Positions 24,869 through 32,964 of a DNA stretch of 40,586 nucleotides are shown here, piece by piece. Positions within the stretch are counted from its first letter, which is position 1, and each line of letters begins with the position of its first letter. The DNA comes from CAVPLM01 sp964497095 (lineage in GTDB: Bacteria; Actinomycetota; Thermoleophilia; RBG-16-64-13). The stretch is from positions 1 to 40,586 of the forward strand of contig CAZCCL010000010.1 of the NCBI GenBank assembly GCA_964497095.1. Reading direction: 5' to 3'. The notes under the pieces are model-generated. The model saw nothing but the letters and a program-made list of their open reading frames with translations. It was not told where the DNA came from and searched no databases. Made by a program: the position numbers and the translations under genes.

Positions 24869-24897
24869 AAGGGGACTCAGACTACCTTTGTCCCCTT
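24869..24897 (+). terminator. Hairpin terminator of the MarR/ABC operon
   Basis: Arms aaggggac (24869-24876) and gtcccctt (24890-24897) form a perfect 8-bp stem with a 13-base loop, directly after the tandem repeats. The few Ts at the end of the arm give it a weak U-tract. Confidence 0.55.
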
Positions 24898-24943
24898 GTG
24901 GGTATGACACTGGTCATTCACGAAATACCACGGGGGTGCCATC

Positions 24944-25435
24944 ATGACCGACCGGCAAACAGCCGTCACCGCCTTGCTTCCCTGCCCGGCAGTCGTCGTC
25001 ACTGCCGCCGCGGGGGAACGGCGTGATGCCATGACGGCTACGGCGTTCTTCGTAGCCGAGGTCCCACCATTGCTCAGCGTGAGTGTGGCCGGGCACCATC
25101 TGACAAACGAGTTGATCGAAGAGTCGGGGGAGTTCGTGGTCAATCTGACTACGCCGGAGCAGGTAGAGATGGTGCGGAAGCTGGGCTCCACTCATGGTCG
25201 GGATGTAGACAAGTTCGAGGAGTTCGGAGTGGGCACGGAGCCGAGCGAGACCGTGGGCGCTCCCCGCATCATCGGCACTTATGCCTGTTTGGAATGCAAG
25301 GTGATGGGGTCCCACCCGGCTGCGACATACCGTGTCTACACGGCGGAGGTGACGGCCCTTGCGGTGCATGAGGAGCGGAAACCGTTGCTGTGGCACCTGG
25401 GCCGCTTCTTCTTGATCGGCGCCCAGGTTATTTGA
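24944..25435 (+). CDS. Flavin reductase-like (FMN-binding split-barrel) protein
   Basis: A 163-residue single-domain protein of the flavin reductase-like family, which bind FMN and in part reduce it with NAD(P)H. The layout is typical: VTALLPCPAVVVTAA, then a TATAFF strand, PPLLSVSVAGHHLTNELIEE contacting the flavin, and SGEFVVNLTTPEQVEMVRKL. The C-terminal part has GAPRIIGTYACLECKV and ends in HLGRFFLIGAQV. It precedes the transcarboxylase operon by 64 bp on the same strand, but that spacer contains its own possible promoter. Substrate and partner are unknown. Confidence 0.85.
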   Translation: MTDRQTAVTALLPCPAVVVTAAAGERRDAMTATAFFVAEVPPLLSVSVAGHHLTNELIEESGEFVVNLTTPEQVEMVRKLGSTHGRDVDKFEEFGVGTEPSETVGAPRIIGTYACLECKVMGSHPAATYRVYTAEVTALAVHEERKPLLWHLGRFFLIGAQVI

Positions 25436-25499
25436 GCGGAGGGGGGAGCGAAGATGGGGCCTCGGCTGGTATCATCCCAGGCCAAGATCAAGAGGTGAT

Positions 25500-27020
25500 A
25501 TGCGGCTGAAGCGCGACGGCGAGGAACGGCGGGCTACTGAACAGGATGTCACACACATGAGCGATGAGAAGGCGATGGAGCAGCTGCGCACACTGAAGAC
25601 GGAGGTTCTTCACGGCGGCGGCCTGGAACGTACCGAAGCCCGGCACAGGAAAGGCAGGAAGACTGCGCGCGAGCGCGTGATCGAACTGCTCGACCAGGGG
25701 ACTTTCGTCGAACTCGACATGTTCATGGCCTCTGGGCCATCCGAGTCCGGGGCGGACGGCGAGCGGCCCGCGGGCGGCGGAGTCATAACCGGCTACGGGA
25801 AGATCACCGGAAGGGACGTGTATGTCTTCGCGCAGGACTCCACTCTCTTCGACGGCCCGCTGGCGGAGACCGGCGCTCGGAGGATCATCAAGGTGATGGA
25901 CCTGGCGATGAAGAACGGCGCCCCGCTGGTGGGAGTACACGACTCAGGTCTCGCCGGAGCCCAAGAAGGCGTCCCCTCTCTCGGCGGCTACGCCGAGGTC
26001 TTCTTTCGTAACGTCATGGCTTCCGGGGTCATACCGCAGATCTCGGCGGTGATGGGTCCCTGCGTGGGTGAGGCGGCCTACGCACCTGCTATGACAGACT
26101 TCATCATCATGGTCAAAGGCACCAGCCACATGTTCGTCAACAGTCCCGCGTCCATCGAGAACGCGACCGGCGAGCGTGTGTCCGGCGAAGATCTGGGAGG
26201 GGCCTTGACCCACAACGCCCGTACGGGGGTCGCTCATCTGGCTGCCGAAGACGAAGAGCACTGCCTCGAACTGATCCGGGCGCTGCTCTCCTATCTGCCC
26301 CAGAACAACCTGGACGAGGCACCGCGGATGGAGTCCGACGACCCAGCGGATCGCCAGGACGAAGACCTGGACGAGATCGTGCCGAGCGAGTCCAGCGGGT
26401 CCTACAGCATGCACGAGGTCATCGCCCGGGTGGTGGACCATGGTCAGTTCTTGGAGATCATGCCCTATTGGGCCCAGAACCTGGTGGTCGGGTTTGCCCG
26501 GCTGGGCGGTCGATCGGTCGGGATCGTGGCCAACGAGCCCGCGCCCGGCGGAGGCGCGCTGGACAATGACGCGTCCGTCAAGGGCGCCCGCTTCGTACGT
26601 TTCTGCGACGCCTTCAACATACCCCTGATCGTCCTGGAGGACGTGCCCGGCTTCGCACCCGGGATCGCCCAGGAGCACGGCGGACTCATCCGCAACGGGG
26701 CCAAACTCCTGTACGCCTTCTGCGAGGCGACGGTGCCGAAGATCACCGTGATCACTCGTAAGGCCGGTGCCGAGGCCTATGACGTCATGTGTTCGAAGCA
26801 CGCCCGAGCAGATCTCAACTTCGCTTGGCCGTCCGCCGAGATCACGGTCATCGGGCCCGTAGACCCTGTGGCCCTGCCTTTGGCTGCGGCCGCTCACGGC
26901 TACATCGACGACATAATCGAGCCGCGGGAAACACGGGCTCGGCTGATCTCTGCTCTCGAGCTCTGCTCATCCAAGCGGGAAGGCCGGCCTCCGAAGAAGC
27001 ACGGCAACATCCCGCTCTGA
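25500..27020 (+). CDS. Carboxyltransferase, 12S / PccB / MmdA type
   Basis: A 506-residue acyl-CoA carboxyltransferase subunit that exchanges CO2 between carboxybiotin and propionyl- or methylmalonyl-CoA. The crotonase-type double domain is complete: RKTARERVIELLDQGTFVEL near the start, DSGLAGAQEGVPSLGGYAEV, AVMGPCVGEAAYAPAMTDFI, IVLEDVPGFAPGIAQEHGGL and ITRKAGAEAYDVMCSKHARA. The end EGRPPKKHGNIPL is the classical tail of the family. The start at 25500 has an agaggtg site; ATG 25557 would give the more usual N-terminus. With the 5S- and biotin-carrier genes just downstream, and no biotin carboxylase, it best fits the 12S subunit of a transcarboxylase. Confidence 0.92.
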   Translation: MRLKRDGEERRATEQDVTHMSDEKAMEQLRTLKTEVLHGGGLERTEARHRKGRKTARERVIELLDQGTFVELDMFMASGPSESGADGERPAGGGVITGYGKITGRDVYVFAQDSTLFDGPLAETGARRIIKVMDLAMKNGAPLVGVHDSGLAGAQEGVPSLGGYAEVFFRNVMASGVIPQISAVMGPCVGEAAYAPAMTDFIIMVKGTSHMFVNSPASIENATGERVSGEDLGGALTHNARTGVAHLAAEDEEHCLELIRALLSYLPQNNLDEAPRMESDDPADRQDEDLDEIVPSESSGSYSMHEVIARVVDHGQFLEIMPYWAQNLVVGFARLGGRSVGIVANEPAPGGGALDNDASVKGARFVRFCDAFNIPLIVLEDVPGFAPGIAQEHGGLIRNGAKLLYAFCEATVPKITVITRKAGAEAYDVMCSKHARADLNFAWPSAEITVIGPVDPVALPLAAAAHGYIDDIIEPRETRARLISALELCSSKREGRPPKKHGNIPL

Positions 27021-27038
27021 TCGAGGAGGCATGACCAT

Positions 27039-28568
27039 ATGCCCAGTGCCAGGAACCCCGTCCAGATAACCGATCTGGTGTTGCGTGACGCGCACCAGTC
27101 ACTGCTCGCCACCCGCATGCGGGTAGAAGACATGCTGCCTATCGCCGACAAGCTCAACCGTGCCGGATACTGGTCCATCGAGATGTGGGGCGGAGCAACG
27201 TTCGACGCCATGATGCGCTTCCTGCATGAGGATCCCTGGGAGCGGGTCAGAGTGCTCAAGGCCGCTATGCCGGACACCCGGCTGCAGATGCTGTTACGCG
27301 GCCAGAACGTGGTGGGATATCGGAACTACGCGGACGACGTGTTGCGCGAGTTCGTCCGCTTGGCTGCACGGGCCGGCATAGATGTGTTCCGCATATTCGA
27401 CGCCCTCAACGACCCGCGCAACATGCGGGTGGCCATGGAGGCGGTCAGGGAGAACGGGCGGTGGGTCGAAGCCACCATCAGCTACACGAAGAGTCCGGTT
27501 CATGACGTTTCCTTGTTCCTACGCTTCGCCGGCGAGGTGGTGGACATGGGGGCGCAAAGCATCTGCATCAAGGATATGGCCGGCCTCCTCGACCCGTCGG
27601 ACGCCTACGAACTGGTGAGCGCCCTCAAGTCGGCATATCCGGACGTTCTGGTCCACATGCATTCTCACTACACGTCGGGTATGGCCTCCATGTCGTACCT
27701 GAAGGCGGTGGAGGCAGGTGCGGACATCCTTGACTGCGCCATCTCCTCCATGTCCATGGGGACGTCCCATCCGCCCACGGAGGCGATGGTGGCGGCGCTG
27801 GCGGGTACGGACCGTGAGACGGTCATGGATATCGAGTTGCTCAAAGAGATATCAGAGTACTTCCGCGAAGTGCGTAAGAAGTACGCACCTTACGAGAGCG
27901 CCTTCACTGCGGTCGACCCGGCCGTGCTCTTGTGGCAGATACCCGGCGGCATGATCTCCAACCTCTCGTCCCAGTTGAAGGAGCAGGGAGCCCTCGATCG
28001 CATGGACGAGGTCATGGCCGAGGTACCGCGGGTGCGCAAAGAGCTGGGCTACCCTCCCCTGGTGACGCCTACCTCGCAGATAGTGGGCACGCAGGCCACC
28101 CTGAACGTTCTCATGGGCCGTTACAAGATGATCACCAAGGAAACGAAGGCCTACGTGCAGGGGCTCTACGGACGGCCTCCCGGCCCGATAGACCCGGAAA
28201 TGCAGAAGCTGTGCATCGGAGACGAGATTCCCATCACGACGCGGCCCGCCGACTCCCTCGAGCCCGAGCTTCCTCTGCGGAGAGCTGAGCTCGACCAGAA
28301 GGGCATCAGATACAGCGAGGAAGATCTCTTGTCCTATGCCCTGTTCCCGCAGGTGGCTTTGGAGTTCTTCGAGCGCCGCGACCGCAAGGAGCGCCCACTG
28401 TCCGAGGTGGCCTCTCTCGCCGCGGTGATCGCGGAGCTCTTGGGTGCCCGAGAGGAGAAGGAGATGCAGACGGCCGCGGCGTGTCCTCCCGGTACGGCGG
28501 CCTCGGCTTGGGCGGCGGTTGCTCGCCGGGAGCGCGTACACGCCCGAGGCGGAGGGTGGGGGTACTAG
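27039..28568 (+). CDS. Pyruvate/oxaloacetate carboxyltransferase, 5S type
   Basis: A 509-residue TIM-barrel carboxyltransferase that moves CO2 between carboxybiotin and pyruvate. The active-site signature LVLRDAHQSLLATRM carries Asp17. ICIKDMAGLLDP carries Lys178, the lysine that is carbamylated in Propionibacterium 5S. VHMHSHYTSGMA carries His206 and His208, the other metal ligands. The C-terminal part (TPTSQIVGTQATLNVLMGRY) matches the 5S and oxaloacetate decarboxylase alpha families. It lies 18 bp after the 12S-type gene and one base before the biotin-carrier gene. The protein has no biotin domain of its own, as expected for 5S. Confidence 0.92.
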   Translation: MPSARNPVQITDLVLRDAHQSLLATRMRVEDMLPIADKLNRAGYWSIEMWGGATFDAMMRFLHEDPWERVRVLKAAMPDTRLQMLLRGQNVVGYRNYADDVLREFVRLAARAGIDVFRIFDALNDPRNMRVAMEAVRENGRWVEATISYTKSPVHDVSLFLRFAGEVVDMGAQSICIKDMAGLLDPSDAYELVSALKSAYPDVLVHMHSHYTSGMASMSYLKAVEAGADILDCAISSMSMGTSHPPTEAMVAALAGTDRETVMDIELLKEISEYFREVRKKYAPYESAFTAVDPAVLLWQIPGGMISNLSSQLKEQGALDRMDEVMAEVPRVRKELGYPPLVTPTSQIVGTQATLNVLMGRYKMITKETKAYVQGLYGRPPGPIDPEMQKLCIGDEIPITTRPADSLEPELPLRRAELDQKGIRYSEEDLLSYALFPQVALEFFERRDRKERPLSEVASLAAVIAELLGAREEKEMQTAAACPPGTAASAWAAVARRERVHARGGGWGY

Positions 28569-28569
28569 C

Positions 28570-29154
28570 GTGAAGTTCCGGGTCAAGATCGACGGCATGG
28601 ACCACCTGGTGGTGTCGAGTCCCGATGGTGGCCTGGCGGTCGATTCCCACCGCTTCGACGTCAAGCTGAGCAAACCCTCGGGGGACCGACGTGTCGTCCA
28701 AGTGGGGGAAAAGAGCTACGAGGTCCGGATCGCCGAATCAGATGTAGACGCCGGTTCGCATGTGCTCGAACTCGCCGGTGAGCGGATCTCCATAACCGTG
28801 ATGGATATCTCATCCGGCGGTATGGCCCCGGTTCGCGGCACCGCCATGTCGGTCATCGGGGGACGGGTCACGGCTGGGCCCACTCCCGCGGGGGCCGGTC
28901 CAGCGAAGCCGGCGGAACCGGCTCTCGTGGTCGAGGCCACGGGCCAGGGCGTGCGCGCCCCCATGCCGGGCAAGATCGTGAAGATCCTTGTCAAGGCCGG
29001 CGACAAGGTGGGGGCGGGGGACCCGGTGGTCACGCTCGAGGCCATGAAGATGGAGAACGAGCTCTGTGCTCCCGTGGGGGGCACGGTGAAGGCGGTGCCC
29101 GTCCAGAAAGGCGACTCGGTCGAAGGCGGCCAGTTGCTGGTCGCGATCGCCTGA
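28570..29154 (+). CDS. Biotin carboxyl carrier protein, 1.3S type
   Basis: A 194-residue biotin carrier. The C-terminal biotinyl domain has the motif LEAMKMENEL with Lys160 as the biotinylated residue, preceded by VRAPMPGKIVKILVKAGDKV. An Ala/Pro-rich linker (PTPAGAGPAKPAEPA) connects it to an N-terminal beta domain (VVSSPDGGLAVDSHRFDVKL), longer than in Propionibacterium 1.3S. GTG 28570 follows a G-rich ribosome site inside the end of the 5S gene. Reading upstream in this frame is open but meaningless. It is the shuttle arm between the two carboxyltransferases before it. Confidence 0.92.
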   Translation: MKFRVKIDGMDHLVVSSPDGGLAVDSHRFDVKLSKPSGDRRVVQVGEKSYEVRIAESDVDAGSHVLELAGERISITVMDISSGGMAPVRGTAMSVIGGRVTAGPTPAGAGPAKPAEPALVVEATGQGVRAPMPGKIVKILVKAGDKVGAGDPVVTLEAMKMENELCAPVGGTVKAVPVQKGDSVEGGQLLVAIA

Positions 29155-29167
29155 GAAATCTGCCCGG

Positions 29168-29180
29168 GAGGCGAAGCCTC
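29168..29180. terminator. Compact GC hairpin between convergent genes
   Basis: Arms gaggc (29168-29172) and gcctc (29176-29180) enclose a GAA loop, placed between the stop codons of the biotin-carrier gene and the reverse-strand TPR gene. It may serve as a short bidirectional terminator. Confidence 0.35.
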
Positions 29181-29192
29181 TGCTGGGGGGCC

Positions 29193-30896
29193 TCAGTGGC
29201 CGATACTACGGGCGGCGGTAGCCCTTTCTTGCATCGTAGTGGCCTCCAGCGGCCGACCCGTCTCTGCGTACAGGGCTGCCAGATTCTCGAGGACGGTGGC
29301 GACATCGGGATGGTCTTGGCCGAGGGCGCTCTCTCGGATGGCGAGGGCCCGCGTCAGAAGGTCCTCGGCCTCCGCGTAGTCGCCTCGGATTCGGCGCAGC
29401 TCCGCCAAGCCGTTCAAACTGAGGGCGACATCGGGATGGTCCGCCCCGAGGCTTTTCTCCGTGATCGTTAAGGCTCGTTTGTAGAGGGGTTCCGCATCTT
29501 CGTAGCGTTCCTGAGCCCTGTAAAGATCGGCAAGATTGTCCAGACTGAGCGCGACATCGGGATGTTCGGGTCCCAGGGCCTTCTCCCCGATGACCAGGGC
29601 TCGCTTGTAGAGCGGTTCGGCCTCGTCGTATCGGCCCTGAGCTTTGTACAGCTCCGCCAGGTTGTCGAGGCTGGTGGCCACATGGGGGTGATCCGGCCCC
29701 AGGGCCTTCTCCCGTATGGTCAAGGCCCGGCCATGGAGGGGCTCGGCCTCTGAATAGCGGCCCTGGGCGTCGTACAGCACGGCCAGGTTTCCCAAGCTGG
29801 TGGCGACATCGGGGTGGTCGGGGCCAAGGGCTTTCTCCCATATCGCGAGGGCGCGCTGGTGGAGCGGCTCTGCCTGCGTGTATAGACCCTGGACAGTGTA
29901 GAGGACGGCAAGGCCGTTGAGGCTTAACGCGAGGTCGGGGTGCTCGGGATCAAGGGCTTTGTCGGCGATGACGAGGGCACGCCTGTAGAGCGGCTCCGCC
30001 TCCCCGTACAGGCCCTGGGCAAAGTAGAGACTGGCGAGGTTGTTCAGGCTTTTGGCCACATCGGGATGGTCGGTGCCGAGACCTCTCTCTCGGATGGCGA
30101 GGGACCTTCTGTAGAGCGGTTCGGCTTCGGCATAGCGCCCTTGAATCCGAAACAACTCGGCGAGACCTTCCAGGTCGGGAAGGGCGTCGGCGCTATCGGG
30201 GCCCACGGAGGTATCCAGGATGGTAAGCGCCCGTTTGTAGAGCGGTTCGGCTTCGGCGGGTCGCCCCTGACCGTCGCAGGACTGGGCGAGGGTGGTGAGA
30301 GTCTCGGCCACGCGGGGGTGGAGCGGACCAAGGGCTTTCTCCCGTATGGCTAAGGCACGTCTGTGGAGGGCTTCGGCCTCGGAATAACGCATTTGCTCCT
30401 GGTAGACGCTTGCGAGACTCTCGATGGCCAGGGCTACGTCCAGATGATCGGGGCCGAGGGCCTTCTCCCAAATGGCCAGGGATCGCGCGTACAAAGGCTC
30501 GGCGGTCTCGGCATCGTTCTGAGCAAGGTGTGAGCCCCCAAGGGTCTCGAGAACAAGGGCCACGTCCGGATGATCGGGTCCGAGCGCGTTCTCCCTTATG
30601 ACCAGGGAGCGCTCGTATGCGGCCTGGGCCCCGACGTGATCGCCGGCAGCGGCGAGCAACAACCCGAGATCAACCAGCCGGGAAGCAACCTGGGCATGGT
30701 CGGTGCCAAGGGCTTGCTCGGTAGCCCGAAGAGCCCTCTCGGCCGTATCGAGGGCCCCCTCGAGATCCCCTTGCTCGTACCGAGACGATACCTCGCTCGC
30801 GAGGCTCGTCCATCCGCTACCCTGGGTGGGTGTGTCCACTTCTCTCCTAAGTCCGATCGGATGGTCGTGACAGGACCCGTGTCTGCCGTGTGACAA
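29193..30896 (-). CDS. Kinesin-light-chain-type TPR repeat protein
   Basis: A reverse-strand protein of up to 567 residues built from twelve 42-residue tetratricopeptide repeats and a thirteenth half repeat. The consensus is roughly GRYxEAEPLYKRALxIxEKA, then LGPDHPDVAxSLxNLAxLYx. Such repeats form a superhelical scaffold for protein binding; no enzymatic domain is fused. It has no signal peptide or membrane segment. The start is uncertain: a TTG at 30896 or a GTG at 30839 with aggag close upstream. It is convergent with the transcarboxylase operon and divergent from the cytochrome b5-like gene. Its partner is unknown. Confidence 0.88.
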   Translation of the reverse strand: MSHGRHGSCHDHPIGLRREVDTPTQGSGWTSLASEVSSRYEQGDLEGALDTAERALRATEQALGTDHAQVASRLVDLGLLLAAAGDHVGAQAAYERSLVIRENALGPDHPDVALVLETLGGSHLAQNDAETAEPLYARSLAIWEKALGPDHLDVALAIESLASVYQEQMRYSEAEALHRRALAIREKALGPLHPRVAETLTTLAQSCDGQGRPAEAEPLYKRALTILDTSVGPDSADALPDLEGLAELFRIQGRYAEAEPLYRRSLAIRERGLGTDHPDVAKSLNNLASLYFAQGLYGEAEPLYRRALVIADKALDPEHPDLALSLNGLAVLYTVQGLYTQAEPLHQRALAIWEKALGPDHPDVATSLGNLAVLYDAQGRYSEAEPLHGRALTIREKALGPDHPHVATSLDNLAELYKAQGRYDEAEPLYKRALVIGEKALGPEHPDVALSLDNLADLYRAQERYEDAEPLYKRALTITEKSLGADHPDVALSLNGLAELRRIRGDYAEAEDLLTRALAIRESALGQDHPDVATVLENLAALYAETGRPLEATTMQERATAARSIGH

Positions 30897-31090
30897 GCAA
30901 CTGTATAGTGTGGCTCACGGGCCGTCAACCACGGGGTACCTCCGACGGCCACCTGAGCGACTTTCGCGGCCGAAGGTCGTCGATGTTGACTCCCCCCACG
31001 AGCAACGTGGGGAACTATGAGGGACCGGGAAGGGATCGTACGGCGTGCATCATATTTACCGGGGTTGCACCAGCGGAAGGGAGACCGGGA

Positions 31091-31492
31091 GTGAAGAGGA
31101 AATCGGCGGGAGCATATTTACTGGTCCTGGTCATGATCGTGGTCGGCCTCGGAGCAGCGGGTTGTGGCGGGAACGACTCCGGTGCCGCGGGCTCGAGCAC
31201 GGTGTCGACTGCCGTGGGGAGCACAGCGACCACTGCACCCGTTGGGGAAGAGAAAACCTTCACTGTTGCCGAACTAGCGGAGTTCGACGGCCAAGACGGT
31301 AGGGCGGCCTATGTTGCCGTAGATGGAGTCGTCTATGACGTATCGGACAGCGCAAGGTGGCCTGAAGGCCGGCATTTCTCCTGCAACCTCGGCGCTATGG
31401 CGCGGAATGACCTCTCGGCGGAAATCGAGCAGGCTCCGGCCAACATGAGAGCACTCCTAGAGAAGATGCCTATCGTGGGGAAGCTGGAGTAG
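31091..31492 (+). CDS. Cytochrome b5-like heme/steroid-binding lipoprotein
   Basis: A 133-residue exported protein. The signal peptide (LLVLVMIVVGLGAAGC) ends in a lipobox-like cysteine, followed by a Ser/Thr/Ala linker. The remaining 75 residues are a cytochrome b5-like domain: FTVAELAEFDGQDGRAAYVA, then VDGVVYDVSDSARWPEGRHF, ending LEKMPIVGKLE. Bacterial members of this group are predicted to bind heme or a similar ligand; of the two heme histidines only one (GRHF) is obvious here. GTG 31091 follows aagggaga. It lies 50 bp upstream of a heme-binding ferric reductase-like membrane protein, suggesting an electron-transfer pair. Confidence 0.85.
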   Translation: MKRKSAGAYLLVLVMIVVGLGAAGCGGNDSGAAGSSTVSTAVGSTATTAPVGEEKTFTVAELAEFDGQDGRAAYVAVDGVVYDVSDSARWPEGRHFSCNLGAMARNDLSAEIEQAPANMRALLEKMPIVGKLE

Positions 31493-31541
31493 CGGAGGGT
31501 CCGTTCTTTCGGTCGCCCGAGACGGTCGCAGGAGGAAGGCC

Positions 31542-32153
31542 ATGAAGAAGCCGTTCAACGGGGCCTCGCGGATTCTGCTGCAGGTGTTGGTGGTCGTCGT
31601 GGGCCTGGGGTTGCTGGCCGTTCCCCCGATCGTGCTCGCCCTTTCGGATACGGATTGGTCCGAGGCCCTGTGGACGACCTTGCGAATAGCCGCCCTGGAG
31701 GCGTTCACGCTTGTCTTCATCGACATCGTCACCGGTGCGTTCCGGCCTTTCTTCGTCCGTGTCTACAAAGGCCGCACAGTTCAGCGTGCGCACGCGATCA
31801 TCGCCTTGGTGGGGTTCGCCGTCGCGGTCGCGCATGGACTCATGGCCTTCGTGTTCGGTGTCTCAGGCTACACGACCGCCGCCGTATGGATCGGTCCCAG
31901 CGTGCTGGTGGTCCTGGTGGCCGTCATCTCCACTGCCTTGACGCGAAGACGGCTCCGTCGCTCCTGGCGATGGGTACATCGCCTCAACTACATGGTCTTC
32001 GTGGCCGTGCTGACACACGGGCTGCTGTTGGGGTACGACTTGGATGTCTCGGTTCTCCTCAAGGTGTGGTTCGCTCTCTACGCGGCCGTGGTGGTCGTGG
32101 GGTTCGCCTATCGGATAGTTACCCAAGTCCGCAACGCGGGCGGGGGCGCGTGA
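31542..32153 (+). CDS. Ferric reductase-like transmembrane heme protein
   Basis: A 203-residue membrane protein with about five to six helices of the ferric-reductase/NADPH-oxidase/MsrQ type. Two helices carry paired histidines at the spacing that coordinates two b hemes: HAIIALVGFAVAVAH in one and HRLNYMVFVAVLTH in the other. It lacks the FAD/NAD domain, so it needs a separate electron source and acceptor. ATG 31542 follows aggagg. The cytochrome b5-like lipoprotein gene upstream is the probable redox partner outside the membrane. Alternative: a general cytochrome b561-like protein. Confidence 0.8.
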   Translation: MKKPFNGASRILLQVLVVVVGLGLLAVPPIVLALSDTDWSEALWTTLRIAALEAFTLVFIDIVTGAFRPFFVRVYKGRTVQRAHAIIALVGFAVAVAHGLMAFVFGVSGYTTAAVWIGPSVLVVLVAVISTALTRRRLRRSWRWVHRLNYMVFVAVLTHGLLLGYDLDVSVLLKVWFALYAAVVVVGFAYRIVTQVRNAGGGA

Positions 32154-32273
32154 AGGGCTGGCGATCCATCCGGCCGGTCCTGAGGGACGGTTTGTTTCCG
32201 GGCCTACTCAGGAATAAGAAGTCGTACACGGCAAGGCCGGCGGATTGATCGCGCCGAACGAAAGGAGTACGGA

Positions 32274-32561
32274 ATGCCTACCTACGTCGTGCTCACCACC
32301 CTCACGGACGAAGGCAGAAAGACGCTGCTGCACAATCCGGGCAGGATCCGGGAGGTCAACAAAGAGATCGAGGCGATGGGCATCACCCTCAAGGATCAGT
32401 ACGCTCTTCTCGGCCAGTTCGACTTCGTGAACGTTCTCGAGGCCGAGAGCAATGAAGCCATCACCCGCATGGCCGTCCAGTTAGGATCGCGGGGGACGGT
32501 GTCGACGCTCACCCTTCCGGCGATTCCTACTGAGGAATTCATCACGGGCCTGGAGAAGTAA
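32274..32561 (+). CDS. GYD-domain protein
   Basis: A 95-residue ferredoxin-fold protein of the GYD family, whose function is unknown. It starts PTYVVLTTLTDEGRKTL and contains YALLGQFDFVNVLEAESNEA, the counterpart of the GxYD segment for which the family is named, and ends in LTLPAIPTEEF. The length is typical. The ATG follows aaaggag. It is 120 bp downstream of the ferric reductase-like gene and may be transcribed with it. Confidence 0.85.
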   Translation: MPTYVVLTTLTDEGRKTLLHNPGRIREVNKEIEAMGITLKDQYALLGQFDFVNVLEAESNEAITRMAVQLGSRGTVSTLTLPAIPTEEFITGLEK

Positions 32562-32604
32562 GACTCGCCCCCTCGCTGTCGTTCTCATGAATGCCATCAC
32601 ACGG

Positions 32605-32627
32605 CGTAAAGCAGGAAGTGCTTTACG
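32605..32627 (+). promoter_or_regulatory. Perfect 9-bp inverted repeat before the RHH/MazF pair
   Basis: Arms cgtaaagca (32605-32613) and tgctttacg (32619-32627) are separated by five bases and followed by gttt. The position fits either a terminator for the GYD gene (44 bp after its stop) or an operator for the toxin-antitoxin operon (89 bp before its start). The symmetry and lack of GC-richness favour a protein-binding site. Confidence 0.5.
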
Positions 32628-32715
32628 TTTCACGAAGCTATTTTGAGGCAAGAGCTTTGCTCACAGGGAGCAGCTTTCGCTCATCTGACACGAGCGGGCA
32701 GAGAAAGGGGTGTCG

Positions 32716-32964
32716 ATGGAGGAGGAGTCGAAGGGGACCAAGCCCTTCAACATCAGGATGCCGGCTTGGGCGATCGAGTACATCGACCGCCGCTCCAAGG
32801 AGCAGGGCATCACCAAGACCGACGTGGTGGTGGAGGCCCTATGGCGCCTGAGGTCGGACGACGTACGCCGGCTTATGCGGGCAGGGTACGAGGAGATGCG
32901 GGAGACGGACCGGCGGCTGGCTGAGGAGGTGATGGTGGTCTCCGGCGGCGCCCCGGGGCGATGA
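32716..32964 (+). CDS. Ribbon-helix-helix antitoxin
   Basis: An 82-residue protein with a ribbon-helix-helix start: KPFNIRMPAWAIEYIDRRSK then EQGITKTDVVVEALW. An acidic helical tail (MRETDRRLAEEVM) would cover the toxin. ATG 32716 was chosen because aaagggg lies five bases upstream; an in-frame GTG at 32710 is an alternative. The stop overlaps the MazF ATG (ATGA). It is expected to neutralise MazF and repress the operon. Confidence 0.85.
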   Translation: MEEESKGTKPFNIRMPAWAIEYIDRRSKEQGITKTDVVVEALWRLRSDDVRRLMRAGYEEMRETDRRLAEEVMVVSGGAPGR

